A program made the position numbers and the translations under genes. Positions 24,560-33,262 of a stretch of 64,000 bases of DNA are shown one piece after another; position 1 is the stretch's first letter; every line of letters begins with the position of its first letter. A model generated the notes under the pieces. It was not told the origin of the DNA. It saw only the letters and a list, made by a program, of their open reading frames with translations, and did not search any database. The DNA is from Gammaproteobacteria bacterium (GTDB lineage: Bacteria; Pseudomonadota; Gammaproteobacteria; Burkholderiales; Nitrosomonadaceae), in NCBI GenBank assembly GCA_015709635.1, contig CP054180.1, forward strand, positions 2,356,001 to 2,420,000, given 5' to 3'.

Positions 24560-25435
24560 TTATTTACCGGCGACAGGGTTTTTCAGGTACTTAAAGAAAT
24601 CGGAAGTGGGCTCCAGTACCATCATGTCTCCTTTATTCTTGAATGACTGCTTATAAGCATCGACGCTACGCCAGAAAGCGTAAAATTCCGCATCTTTCTG
24701 AAAAGCAGCTGCATAAGTCGCTGCAGCCTGGCTATCACCGTCACCCATGACTTTCTGCGCTTCTCGATAGGCTTCCGCCAGGATGACCTCACGTTGCCGG
24801 TCGGCATCGGCACGAATCTTTTCCGACTCAGCAGCCCCGGTGGAGCGCAATTCATTAGCCACTCTTTTACGTTCGGCTTCCATCCGTCTGTACACGGATT
24901 CGCTCACTTCCTGCGGCAGATCGACACGTTTCAAACGCACATCAACAACTTCCACACCGATGGCACGTGCATCGTTATCCGCTTTCTGGCGCATAATCTC
25001 CATAATGACATCCCGCTCACCCGAAACCACATCATGCACAGTGCGATTACCGAATTCATCGCGCAAGCTGGCATTGATCGTTTGTGCCAAACGTGTCTGT
25101 GCCAGCGATTCATCACCACGCACACTGATGTAATACTGTTTGACATCCACGATACGCCATTTCACAAACAGATCGACCAGAACGTTCTTTTTCTCCGAGG
25201 TAATGAAGCGTTCGGGCTCTTCCGTATTCATTGTCAAAATACGTTTTTCAAAATATCGGACATTCTGAGCAATTGGAATCTTGAAATACAAACCAGGCTC
25301 TGTTTTAACATCGATTACTTCACCCAGTTGAAACAGAATAGCTTGTTGCCGTTCATCCACAATATAAATGGCCGAACTTCCCAGGAAAAAAATTGCGATC
25401 ACAATACCTGATAATACGGATGTAAAACTTTTCAT
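24560..25435 (-). CDS. hflC: Membrane protease modulator HflC
   Basis: SPFH-domain protein that with HflK forms a large cage around FtsH in the inner membrane and modulates its proteolysis. The protein has 291 residues. One N-terminal membrane helix (VLSGIVIAIFFLGSSAIYIV) is followed by DERQQAILFQLGEV, the start of the band-7 domain, and a long helical region rich in charged residues (RRMEAERKRVANELRSTGAA). Its start abuts the hflK stop directly, so the two are coupled. Confidence 0.96.
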   Translation of the reverse strand: MKSFTSVLSGIVIAIFFLGSSAIYIVDERQQAILFQLGEVIDVKTEPGLYFKIPIAQNVRYFEKRILTMNTEEPERFITSEKKNVLVDLFVKWRIVDVKQYYISVRGDESLAQTRLAQTINASLRDEFGNRTVHDVVSGERDVIMEIMRQKADNDARAIGVEVVDVRLKRVDLPQEVSESVYRRMEAERKRVANELRSTGAAESEKIRADADRQREVILAEAYREAQKVMGDGDSQAAATYAAAFQKDAEFYAFWRSVDAYKQSFKNKGDMMVLEPTSDFFKYLKNPVAGK

Positions 25436-26617
25436 CTATCTTGCCTCCCGTTCGCGACTGCGAAATGATTCCCGTGCCCGTACACTGCTGCTTTCAGGTG
25501 ATGCTTCCTGCATCATAGGTTGCACTGCCGCTGGCGATGCTGACGATGCCCCGCTCATGTTAATCAGCTTATCCAGCGGTAAATACAATAGATTGTTACC
25601 GTTTTTCTGATCAACGATAATCTTGCTTGTATTCGAAAGCACTTGCTGCATCATATCCAGATATAAGCGCTCACGCGTAACATTGGGCGCCTTACTGTAT
25701 TCGGAAAGAATTTGCTCAAAACGGCTGGCATCGCCTTCCGCACTTACAATCACACGTTGTTTATAGCCTTCCGCTTCTTGAATCAGCCGAGCGGCATTAC
25801 CTACAGCTCGCGGAGTCACATCATTGGCATACGCTTGACCTTCGTTCTTTTGCCTCTCTCTGTCTTGTCCGGCTTTAACCGCATCATCAAATGCAGCCTG
25901 AACCTGCTCAGGCGGCTGCGCGTTTTGCATCGTCACTCTGCTGATCGAAATACCAATTTGATAGCGATCCAAAATCTTCTGCATTAATTGCGTCGCACTG
26001 GCTGCAACCTGCTCACGGCCCTCATACAGGACATAGTCCATTTTACTTTTACCAATCACTTGCCGGATTGCCGTTTCTGCCGCCTGCAAAACGGCTTCGT
26101 CAGGATTTCTGTTTTTAAACAGGAAATTTTCCGGGTTATTCAATATGTATTGCACAGCAAATTGAATATCGATGATATTTTCATCATCGGTCAACATGAG
26201 CGATTCCCGCAAAACCTTGCTTCTCACATTGTTGCGGTAACCAATCTCAACCGTGCGCACTTGGCTGACATTCACCAATTCCACTTTTTCGATCGGGTAC
26301 GGCATATGCCAGCGCAAACCTGCCGGAGCGGTGTCAACATATTGCCCAAACCGCAATACAACGCCCCTATGCCCCTCATCCACGATATAAAACCCGCTTG
26401 CCAGCCATACCACCGCAAGCAAACCAAGAATCATTGCAATACTGCCGCCGCTTTTTGGTTTAGGGCTTGGCGTTTGGGAGCCATCATCACCCCCACCGCT
26501 TTTTTTCTGTCCGAAAATATTATTGATTTTCTTATTGACATTACGCAACACATCATCCAGATCCGGTGGACCCGATTCGCCTTTATTTTTTCCCCATTGG
26601 GGATCATTTAATCCCAT
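25436..26617 (-). CDS. hflK: Membrane protease modulator HflK
   Basis: Partner of HflC in the FtsH-regulating SPFH complex. The protein has 393 residues from the ATG at 26617, which follows AGGAAT; longer in-frame starts run into hflX. The cytoplasmic Gly/Asp-rich N-terminus (MGLNDPQWGKNKGESGPPDL) is typical of HflK. A membrane helix (IAMILGLLAVVWLASGFYIV) lies near residues 60-80 and is followed by the SPFH domain (VDEGHRGVVLRFGQYVDT). The Ser/Arg-rich tail ends in REREAR. Confidence 0.96.
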   Translation of the reverse strand: MGLNDPQWGKNKGESGPPDLDDVLRNVNKKINNIFGQKKSGGGDDGSQTPSPKPKSGGSIAMILGLLAVVWLASGFYIVDEGHRGVVLRFGQYVDTAPAGLRWHMPYPIEKVELVNVSQVRTVEIGYRNNVRSKVLRESLMLTDDENIIDIQFAVQYILNNPENFLFKNRNPDEAVLQAAETAIRQVIGKSKMDYVLYEGREQVAASATQLMQKILDRYQIGISISRVTMQNAQPPEQVQAAFDDAVKAGQDRERQKNEGQAYANDVTPRAVGNAARLIQEAEGYKQRVIVSAEGDASRFEQILSEYSKAPNVTRERLYLDMMQQVLSNTSKIIVDQKNGNNLLYLPLDKLINMSGASSASPAAVQPMMQEASPESSSVRARESFRSREREAR

Positions 26618-26637
26618 AATAATTCCTGTTTGTTTGT

Positions 26638-27828
26638 TCAAAAAAGTTCTTGCACCGGGGCACAATCGCCAATTATTTTTGGAATATCTGTAGATTCTTC
26701 ATTTAATTTCTTTGATTTCTCTACAATTGCTTCTGTCAATGCCTGCCTTACAAACTCTATCCCTTCACCTGTTCTTGCACTTAAGCGAATGTGCGATATT
26801 CTATCATATTCATTGCGCACGCAACCTTTACTGCCGCCTGGCGCCAAGTCGGTCAGATCAATCTTATTCAAGATCAAAATTTGCGGAATATCGTCAGCGC
26901 CAATTTCTTTCAGAATTTTGTTCACTTCTGCAATTTGCTCATCTCGATTAGGATTGCCGGCGTCTACGACATGGAGCAATATATCGGCCTGCACAGTTTC
27001 TTCGAGTGTCGCGCGAAAAGCTGCAACCAATGTATGAGGTAATTCACGAATAAAACCCACCGTATCCGAAATAACCACCGGCCCGCCTCCGGCAAGAAAT
27101 AATTTGCGTGTCGTAGTATCCAATGTGGCAAACAACTGATCCGCGGCATACGTTTGCGCGCGCGTCAATTTATTGAACAAGGTTGATTTTCCAGCATTGG
27201 TATAACCGACAATCGATACCGACAGCACATTCGTACGTTGCCTTGAACGTCTCTGGATAGCACGCTGACGCTGAAGCGTTGCAAGTCTTTCTTTGAGTAA
27301 TTTAACTCGTTTCCTGATCAAGCGGCGGTCTGTTTCCAATTGTGTTTCGCCCGGACCGCGCAAACCGATACCACCTTTTTGCCTCTCAAGATGAGTCCAG
27401 CCGCGCACAAGGCGAGTGGCCAAATGCTCAAGCTGAGCAAGTTCAACTTGCAGTTTTCCTTCATGGCTCTTAGCACGTTGCGCAAAAATATCCAGAATCA
27501 AGCTGGTGCGATCAATGACATTGCAATTCAAACGCAATGACAAATTACGCTGCTGTGCCGGAGATAAATCATGATTAAATACAACGATTGAAGCTTTATT
27601 TTGCGATACGAGTTGCGAGATCTCGTCAACTTTACCGCTACCGATATAGGTCGTCGGGTCCGGACGCGAGCGCTTCCCCTCTACAACTGCTACAACCTGA
27701 AGTTTCGCGCTGACAGCCAGTTGTTGCAACTCATACAGGCTTTCCGCATAGGTACTGCTGCCGAAATCAATACTAACAAGTATGGTTGCATCAACAGCAC
27801 TTGATTTATCCATACCTGATTCAAACAT
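26638..27828 (-). CDS. hflX: Ribosome-splitting GTPase HflX
   Basis: GTPase that splits stalled or stress-arrested 70S ribosomes. The protein has 396 residues. The N-terminal HflX domain includes TYIGSGKVDEI and FNHDLSPAQQRNL. The linker LERQKGGIGLRGPGETQLETDRR is a hallmark, and the G domain follows with GYTNAGKSTLFN (G1), DTVGFIRELP (G3) and NKID (G4). The start ATG overlaps the hfq TGA by one base (TGATG style), implying coupling. An in-frame ATG 15 bases later is an alternative. Confidence 0.96.
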   Translation of the reverse strand: MFESGMDKSSAVDATILVSIDFGSSTYAESLYELQQLAVSAKLQVVAVVEGKRSRPDPTTYIGSGKVDEISQLVSQNKASIVVFNHDLSPAQQRNLSLRLNCNVIDRTSLILDIFAQRAKSHEGKLQVELAQLEHLATRLVRGWTHLERQKGGIGLRGPGETQLETDRRLIRKRVKLLKERLATLQRQRAIQRRSRQRTNVLSVSIVGYTNAGKSTLFNKLTRAQTYAADQLFATLDTTTRKLFLAGGGPVVISDTVGFIRELPHTLVAAFRATLEETVQADILLHVVDAGNPNRDEQIAEVNKILKEIGADDIPQILILNKIDLTDLAPGGSKGCVRNEYDRISHIRLSARTGEGIEFVRQALTEAIVEKSKKLNEESTDIPKIIGDCAPVQELF

Positions 27829-28073
27829 CAGGCATCACGTGTATCCGTTGTTTCGATAGGAATCGTAACGGCTCTTGCAGGTACTACAGTGGAAATTGCA
27901 TGTTTGTATACCATCTGCGTAACCGAATTTTTTAGCAGTACCACATACTGATCAAATGAATCAATTTGCCCTTGCAATTTAATACCATTCACTAAATAGA
28001 TCGATACCGGAATATGTTCTTTCCGTAATATATTCAAAAATGGATCCTGCAGTAACTGGCCCTTGTTACCCAT
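27828..28073 (-). CDS. hfq: RNA chaperone Hfq
   Basis: Hexameric Sm-like protein that pairs small RNAs with mRNAs. The 81-residue sequence is close to the family consensus: KGQLLQDPFLNILRKEHIPV, then the Sm1 motif NGIKLQGQIDSFDQYVVLLK and the Sm2 motif YKHAISTVVPARAV. The C-terminal tail is short, as in many betaproteobacteria. It heads the hfq-hflX-hflK-hflC operon. Confidence 0.98.
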   Translation of the reverse strand: MGNKGQLLQDPFLNILRKEHIPVSIYLVNGIKLQGQIDSFDQYVVLLKNSVTQMVYKHAISTVVPARAVTIPIETTDTRDA

Positions 28074-28332
28074 AGGTAACTCCCTATTCTAATTTTTGGT
28101 TATCGGAATAGTGACTCTACTTTATTTTTTAATGCAAATCCATACCTGATTGCACTTATACAGTAGAACCGCCATATCAAATTAAAGTCAATAGCAACCC
28201 AAAATCGGCACTGACTATCACATTTGGCTACCGCTGGCACTCAGATCGAACATACACACCTGACTGCCAGCGTCGTAATTCCCCTTTTTGTTCAATAATC
28301 ACATTGCTTATTCTCAATAAGGCTACTGATCA

Positions 28333-29325
28333 TTAAAACGGTGCCGGTCTTGGCGTATTGTTATTGGAAGGCGGTAAAATCGGCAGCTTGAAGTTTGGCT
28401 GTTCACCCGTTAACGTTTTTAAGAAAGCAACGATACTGTCAATTTCCTTCTTATTAAAATCACGATCCAACTGAAGCTTACCCATCGTTTTAACAGCATC
28501 TTCCAATGTTGCTGCCGCACCGTCATGAAAGTACGGATAGGTTAACTCAATATTGCGCAGGGTCGGCACTTTGAAAACATTTAGATCGGTGTCTTTTCCG
28601 GTAACCGCTTTTCTACCTTCGATCTTACTTGCTGTTTTATAGGGATGATATACGCCAAATTTCTGGTAAAGCGCACCACCGACGGCTGGGCCGTTATGAC
28701 ATCCTGAGCAACCGCTGCTTTTGAATAATTCATAACCTTCGATCTCCTGCGGATTGAGGGCTTTTTTATCGCCTTCCAGCCACTTATCAAAGCGTGAACC
28801 CGGGGTAACCAGGGTTTCTTCAAAAGCGGCGATAGCCGTAGTTACGCGATCAATATCAACTTGATCGGTACCGAATGCTTTTTGGAAATAAGCACGATAT
28901 TGCGGAATCGATTGCAATACTTCAACCGCAGCTTTATGCGTTGAAGCCATTTCACCCGGATTTGCAATTGGACCACCCGCTTGCTCTTTCAAATCTTTTG
29001 CACGTCCATCCCAAAATTGGGCCAAATTCATGCTGGCATTCAATACAGTCGGTGCATTAATAGGGCCTTGCTGCCAACCATGACCAATCGAAGTCGGAAT
29101 ATTATCCGTACCTCCCATACTTAAGCTATGGCAGGAATTGCAAGAAATAAAACCTGATTTTGACAGACGGGTATCAAAAAATAACATCTTGCCCAGTTCA
29201 ACCAGATCAGCATTTGCTACTTTGGCGGCTTTAATGGGCTGGATAGGTTCATTGGCTGAAACAGCCATCGAAGTGACAAGAGCGCCAATCGATAACAGTG
29301 ACGCAACCAGTGTACGCATCTTCAT
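28333..29325 (-). CDS. Di-haem cytochrome c peroxidase (MauG/CcpA family)
   Basis: Periplasmic peroxidase that reduces hydrogen peroxide with electrons from c-type cytochromes. The protein has 330 residues from the ATG at 29325, which has AGGGAG upstream. The frame stays open another 107 codons through a repeat element, but those residues look non-coding. The signal peptide is about residues 1-26 (LVASLLSIGALVTSMAVSA). Two haem motifs, CNSCH (near 74) and CSGCH (near 215), and the peroxidase segment APTVLNASMNLAQFWDGRA are present. In ammonia oxidisers such enzymes are thought to detoxify peroxide. Confidence 0.92.
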   Translation of the reverse strand: MKMRTLVASLLSIGALVTSMAVSANEPIQPIKAAKVANADLVELGKMLFFDTRLSKSGFISCNSCHSLSMGGTDNIPTSIGHGWQQGPINAPTVLNASMNLAQFWDGRAKDLKEQAGGPIANPGEMASTHKAAVEVLQSIPQYRAYFQKAFGTDQVDIDRVTTAIAAFEETLVTPGSRFDKWLEGDKKALNPQEIEGYELFKSSGCSGCHNGPAVGGALYQKFGVYHPYKTASKIEGRKAVTGKDTDLNVFKVPTLRNIELTYPYFHDGAAATLEDAVKTMGKLQLDRDFNKKEIDSIVAFLKTLTGEQPNFKLPILPPSNNNTPRPAPF

Positions 29326-29462
29326 CGGTATTCTCCCTAAGTAAATAAAAAAAGCGGCTGTTATGGCGCAGCCGATTACGCCTGATGAAACACCCACAAA
29401 TGGGAATTTTAAAAATGCAGCAGAATGGTCAATACCGTTCTCTTTATTTGCAGAGCAGCTTA

Positions 29463-29612
29463 GGGAAATGCTGAATAATTGCCTGCGCAAGCGATCTGCT
29501 GCGTTGGGGGGTGCTCTCGGAAATTCGCCTATCGCGATGATGACATGTCTCATTTCCTGCACTCCATCCGCCTTGCATCTCATCTTGCTCGACAAATTAT
29601 TCAGTATCTCCC
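29463..29612. repeat. R2-related repeat, diverged copy (about 150 bp)
   Basis: The ends GGGAAATGCTGAATAATT (29463-29480) and AATTATTCAGTATCTCCC (29595-29612) form imperfect inverted repeats. TTAG follows the right end at 29613, and TTAG also begins at 29460 on the left, overlapping the element by one base. The interior aligns by eye with the two 143-bp R2 copies (for example TCGCCTAT and CATGTCTC blocks) but is clearly older. It lies between the peroxidase gene and rppH, and its reading frame artificially lengthens the peroxidase ORF. Confidence 0.7.
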
Positions 29613-29638
29613 TTAGAGAAGCCTTCCAAAACTTTGGA

Positions 29639-30205
29639 TTATTCATTGACTTCCAGTTGGTCAGTCAAAACACCTTGTGATCCTTTGGCCGGGCTTTTTT
29701 GATCATAACCAATTCCGATATTTTGACAAGAATCCGGTTTTAATAAGCGCGACAACTCTATCAGCGCCTGCTTATATACTTTGCGTTTGAATTCGACAAC
29801 CGAATCCAACTCAACCCAATATTGATTCCAGCGCCAAGCATCAAATTCAGGGTGCGAGCTTCCACGCAATGAAACATCACTGTCGCGCCCGATTAAGCGC
29901 AATAAATACCAAATCTGTTTCTGTCCCTTGTAATTCCCCCGCCATTCCCGCCGGATCCAGCGATCAGGAACTTCATAACGTAACCAATCACGTGTGCGCC
30001 CGACGATCTCCACGTGATTCGGACGCAACCCGATCTCTTCGCTTAATTCCCTATACATAGCCTGTTCGGGGCTTTCCCCCGACTTAATGCCACCTTGCGG
30101 AAATTGCCAAGAATTTTGCCTTATACGTTTGCCCCAGAAAACCTCATTTTTTGAGTTTAGAAGGATAATACCGACATTGGGGCGATATCCATTACGGTCA
30201 ATCAT
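29639..30205 (-). CDS. rppH: RNA pyrophosphohydrolase RppH
   Basis: Nudix hydrolase that removes pyrophosphate from the 5' triphosphate end of mRNAs and so triggers decay. The protein has 188 residues. The start MIDRNGYRPNVGIILLNSKNEVFWGKR is a family hallmark, and the Nudix box GGIKSGESPEQAMYRELSEE followed by IGL is complete. FDAWRWNQYWVELDSVVEFKR is also conserved. It is divergent from proS across 209 bp that contain a large hairpin. Confidence 0.96.
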   Translation of the reverse strand: MIDRNGYRPNVGIILLNSKNEVFWGKRIRQNSWQFPQGGIKSGESPEQAMYRELSEEIGLRPNHVEIVGRTRDWLRYEVPDRWIRREWRGNYKGQKQIWYLLRLIGRDSDVSLRGSSHPEFDAWRWNQYWVELDSVVEFKRKVYKQALIELSRLLKPDSCQNIGIGYDQKSPAKGSQGVLTDQLEVNE

Positions 30206-30233
30206 ACGGAATACTCACTCGACCCATCAAATG

Positions 30234-30291
30234 GGTGGATTTTTTCACACTTTTCTGCAGATGGAAAGTGCTCACAGAATAAAAATCCACC
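30234..30291. repeat. Large imperfect palindrome between rppH and proS
   Basis: GGTGGATTTTT (30234-30244) is the exact reverse complement of AAAAATCCACC (30281-30291). Inside, CACTTTT and GAAAGTG add a second stem. It lies between two divergent genes, 29 bp from the rppH start and 124 bp from the proS start. It may act as an operator or as a transcription-blocking structure. Confidence 0.5.
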
Positions 30292-30414
30292 TCTTCTACA
30301 TTTTCTGTCAATCGAAATCCGATCCCGCTTGCTATATGTATGGACTTGTTCTCACTCAACCAAGTATTTCAAGGTAAAATTGCTGCAATTTTTTATCACT
30401 AATGGAACCACTTC

Positions 30415-32124
30415 ATGCGCGTCTCGCAATTTTTTATTTCAACCCTTAAGGAAGCACCCGCCGAAGCGGAGCTTGTCAGCCACAAACTCATGTTGCGCGC
30501 CGGGCTCATCAAGCGTTTAGGCAGCGGATTGTATACCTGGATGCCGTTAGGTCTTCGGGTATTGCGAAAAATCGAGAATATCGTACGCGAAGAAATGAAT
30601 AAAAGTGGTGCCATCGAAGTTCTTATGCCCGCCATACAACCTGCCGAATTATGGCAAGAAACCGGCCGCTGGGAAGTTTTCGGGCCGCAAATGTTAAAAA
30701 TCAAGGATCGTCACGAACACGACTTCTGTTTCGGTCCCACGCACGAGGAAATCATTACCGATATCGCGCGCAGAGAAATTAAAAGCTACCGCCAGCTGCC
30801 GCTCAATTTCTACCAGATTCAAACCAAATTCCGCGATGAAATCCGGCCGCGCTTCGGTGTCATGCGCGCACGCGAATTCATCATGAAGGATGCCTATTCA
30901 TTTCATACCGATGAAAGCAGTTTGATGCAAACCTATCAGCTCATGTACGAAACCTACAGCCGCATTTTCACCCGCCTTGGGTTGAAGTTCCGCGCTGTCG
31001 CAGCCGATACCGGCGCCATCGGCGGCAGTGGTTCGCACGAATTTCATGTGCTGGCAGACTCGGGCGAAGATGCCATCGCGTTTTGCCCTGATTCGGATTA
31101 CGCCGCCAATATCGAATTGGCTAAATCGTTATTTATTCCTCAAGAACGAAGCGCTCCGGATGGCGACATGCAAAAAGTTGCGACACCCGGTAAAAAAACT
31201 TGTGCCGAGGTTGCTGAATTTCTAAAAGCACCACTGCAAAAAACCGTTAAAACTTTGGCGATCAAAGCAAATAACCAGATATTCTTATTGCTGCTGCGCG
31301 GCGATCACCAGCTCAACGAATTAAAAGTGAGAAAAATACCCTTTTTATCCGCCTTTCAGATGGCCAGTGAAGAGGATATTCTACGCACAACCGGAACAGT
31401 ACCCGGATATATCGGCCCCGTCGGTTTGGAAGTTTGTGTGATCGCCGATCCAGCTGTCATAAATATGAGTAATTTTGTTTGTGGCGCTAACGAAGAGGGT
31501 TTTCACTTCACTCAAGTCAATTTCAAGCGCGATCTCAAACTGCCGGATCATGTTTTCGATATCCGCAATGTTGTTGCGGGGGATGATTCTCCGGACGGCA
31601 AAGGTAAATTGGAAATTTGCCGCGGAATTGAAGTTGGCCATATTTTCCAGTTACACACCAAATATTCTGAAATGATGAAAGCCAATTACCTCGACGAATC
31701 GGGGCAAACAAAAAATATGGAAATGGGTTGCTATGGCATTGGTATCTCACGCATTGTCGCGGCTGCCATTGAGCAGAATCACGATGCGCGCGGCATTATT
31801 TTTCCCGGCGCGATCGCTCCTTTCCAACTTACGATCATTCCGATTGGACTGCAGAAAAGCGCACTCGTCCAAGATGCTGTGGAGAAACTTTACCGGCAAT
31901 TTACGGAGACGCACATCGAAGTACTATTGGACGACCGCGACGAGCGTCCCGGCGTGATGTTTGCCGATGCGGAGTTGATCGGCATTCCCCATCGTATCGT
32001 TGTCGGGGAAAGAGGATTGAAGCAATCGGTTATTGAATATCAAGGTAGGAACGATTCAGCCGCGCAATCGATTCCTTTGGATGAAATTTTCTCATTTATC
32101 ACGACCAAGCTATGCACAAACTAA
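30415..32124 (+). CDS. proS: Prolyl-tRNA synthetase
   Basis: Class IIa aminoacyl-tRNA synthetase of the bacterial type, 569 residues. The N-terminal LMLRAGLIKRLGSGLYTWMPLG and motif 2 region FRDEIRPRFGVMRAREFIMKDAYSF are visible. The YbaK-like editing insertion, which clears mischarged Ala-tRNA(Pro), lies at about residues 235-385. Motif 3 appears in GCYGIGISRIVAAAIEQNHD, followed by the anticodon-binding domain (DDRDERPGVMFADAELIG). The 3' end overlaps the lytic transglycosylase gene by 13 bp. Confidence 0.97.
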   Translation: MRVSQFFISTLKEAPAEAELVSHKLMLRAGLIKRLGSGLYTWMPLGLRVLRKIENIVREEMNKSGAIEVLMPAIQPAELWQETGRWEVFGPQMLKIKDRHEHDFCFGPTHEEIITDIARREIKSYRQLPLNFYQIQTKFRDEIRPRFGVMRAREFIMKDAYSFHTDESSLMQTYQLMYETYSRIFTRLGLKFRAVAADTGAIGGSGSHEFHVLADSGEDAIAFCPDSDYAANIELAKSLFIPQERSAPDGDMQKVATPGKKTCAEVAEFLKAPLQKTVKTLAIKANNQIFLLLLRGDHQLNELKVRKIPFLSAFQMASEEDILRTTGTVPGYIGPVGLEVCVIADPAVINMSNFVCGANEEGFHFTQVNFKRDLKLPDHVFDIRNVVAGDDSPDGKGKLEICRGIEVGHIFQLHTKYSEMMKANYLDESGQTKNMEMGCYGIGISRIVAAAIEQNHDARGIIFPGAIAPFQLTIIPIGLQKSALVQDAVEKLYRQFTETHIEVLLDDRDERPGVMFADAELIGIPHRIVVGERGLKQSVIEYQGRNDSAAQSIPLDEIFSFITTKLCTN

Positions 32125-32702
32125 TTTATATGCTTCCCTTTCTGCTCTTGGGCAGTCATAGCCATGCCAATAATTTGCAGTATGAACAGCTTGCGGCCAG
32201 CACTCAGACCATCCTATTTCACGGCGTCAGCGATCAAGCTGTTTCGTACACCGAATATGCCGCCGTCGCCGACAATATCACCTGGCTCGTCAGCATGAGC
32301 CGCCGCTTGGAAAAATACATACCCGACTCATTAGAACGGGAAGAATTTCTGCGAACCGTTTTTTACGAAGCAACGCGCGCCGGATTGGATCCGCAACTGG
32401 TACTCAGCATCATTCAGGTTGAAAGCGGCTTTAAGAAATATGCCGTTTCACACGCCGGCGCACGCGGCTATATGCAAGTCATGCCTTTCTGGGTCAATGC
32501 CATCGGTCACCAAGATCACAATCTTTTTCATTTGCGCGTCAACTTACGCTACGGATGCACCATTTTGCGTCATTATTTGAATCAAGAGAAAGGCGATTAC
32601 TTTCGTGCTTTGGGGCGTTATAACGGCAGCCTCGGCGAAGCCGCCTACCCGCAACTGATATTCAATAAATGGCAAACCACCTGGCGTTATACGACCTCTT
32701 AG
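32112..32702 (+). CDS. Lytic transglycosylase (SLT domain)
   Basis: A periplasmic enzyme that cleaves peptidoglycan glycan strands, 196 residues. A short signal peptide occupies about residues 1-19 (LIYMLPFLLLGSHSHA). The SLT domain starts near 75; it has the catalytic Glu in QVESGFKKYAVSHAGARGYM (ES motif) and then QVMPFW, and ends with ALGRYNGSLGEAAYPQLIF. The start lies inside the proS 3' end (13-bp overlap), which suggests coupling. Its partner outside the cell-wall role is unclear. Confidence 0.93.
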   Translation: MHKLIYMLPFLLLGSHSHANNLQYEQLAASTQTILFHGVSDQAVSYTEYAAVADNITWLVSMSRRLEKYIPDSLEREEFLRTVFYEATRAGLDPQLVLSIIQVESGFKKYAVSHAGARGYMQVMPFWVNAIGHQDHNLFHLRVNLRYGCTILRHYLNQEKGDYFRALGRYNGSLGEAAYPQLIFNKWQTTWRYTTS

Positions 32703-32704
32703 CC

Positions 32705-32735
32705 GGATTCAACCAACCAGAATGTGCGTGAATCC
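32705..32735. terminator. Possible bidirectional hairpin
   Basis: GGATTCA (32705-32711) pairs with TGAATCC (32729-32735) between two convergent genes. There is no T-run on either side, so termination is only a suggestion. Confidence 0.35.
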
Positions 32736-32736
32736 A

Positions 32737-33219
32737 TCAGCGCTTTTGATAGATATTGTTGCCGTTTGATTTTGATTCAATAAACTGTTCAATACTTTCA
32801 CGTGAAATAATACCCTGCTGGCGCGCTGCCGGGTTGCCTTGCGGATCGAAAAAATAGGTACTGGGCAGTAGCGATACCTCATCCAGTTGCGATGCGATTT
32901 TCCGGTTGCCCAACACGATCGGGTATGGGATGGACATCGATTGCACAAAATCCATCACCACTTTCGGATCATCGACATCCATCGCAATCCCGATCACGAT
33001 CAGATCCTGGCGCTGCTCATGCAGCGCAATCAAATCGGGAATTTCTTTCAGGCAAGGCGGACACCAAGTAGCCCAAAAGTTGACCAACACCCAGCGTCCT
33101 TTGTAGTCCGCAAGCTTGTGAATCTTTCCGGTGACATCTTGGAACTGAAACGCATGCGCCTGGAAACTCAGCAGCAAGACAATCAGACAACATAGTATCG
33201 TTACATTACGCTTCATCAT
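32737..33219 (-). CDS. TlpA/ResA-type thiol-disulphide oxidoreductase
   Basis: A periplasmic thioredoxin-like protein, 160 residues. An N-terminal signal segment (NVTILCCLIVLLLSFQAHA) is followed by the thioredoxin fold with the redox motif WATWCPPCLKEIPDL (WCPPC, near 50) and the cis-Pro region SLLPSTYFFDPQGNP. It probably keeps haem-binding or other exported cysteines reduced, or serves cytochrome c maturation. This matters in an organism rich in c-type cytochromes, but the target is not known. It is convergent with the transglycosylase gene. Confidence 0.9.
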   Translation of the reverse strand: MMKRNVTILCCLIVLLLSFQAHAFQFQDVTGKIHKLADYKGRWVLVNFWATWCPPCLKEIPDLIALHEQRQDLIVIGIAMDVDDPKVVMDFVQSMSIPYPIVLGNRKIASQLDEVSLLPSTYFFDPQGNPAARQQGIISRESIEQFIESKSNGNNIYQKR

Positions 33220-33262
33220 CTTGCAGCAGAATTTCCAGTTAATTTATCCATCATTTCGATAA

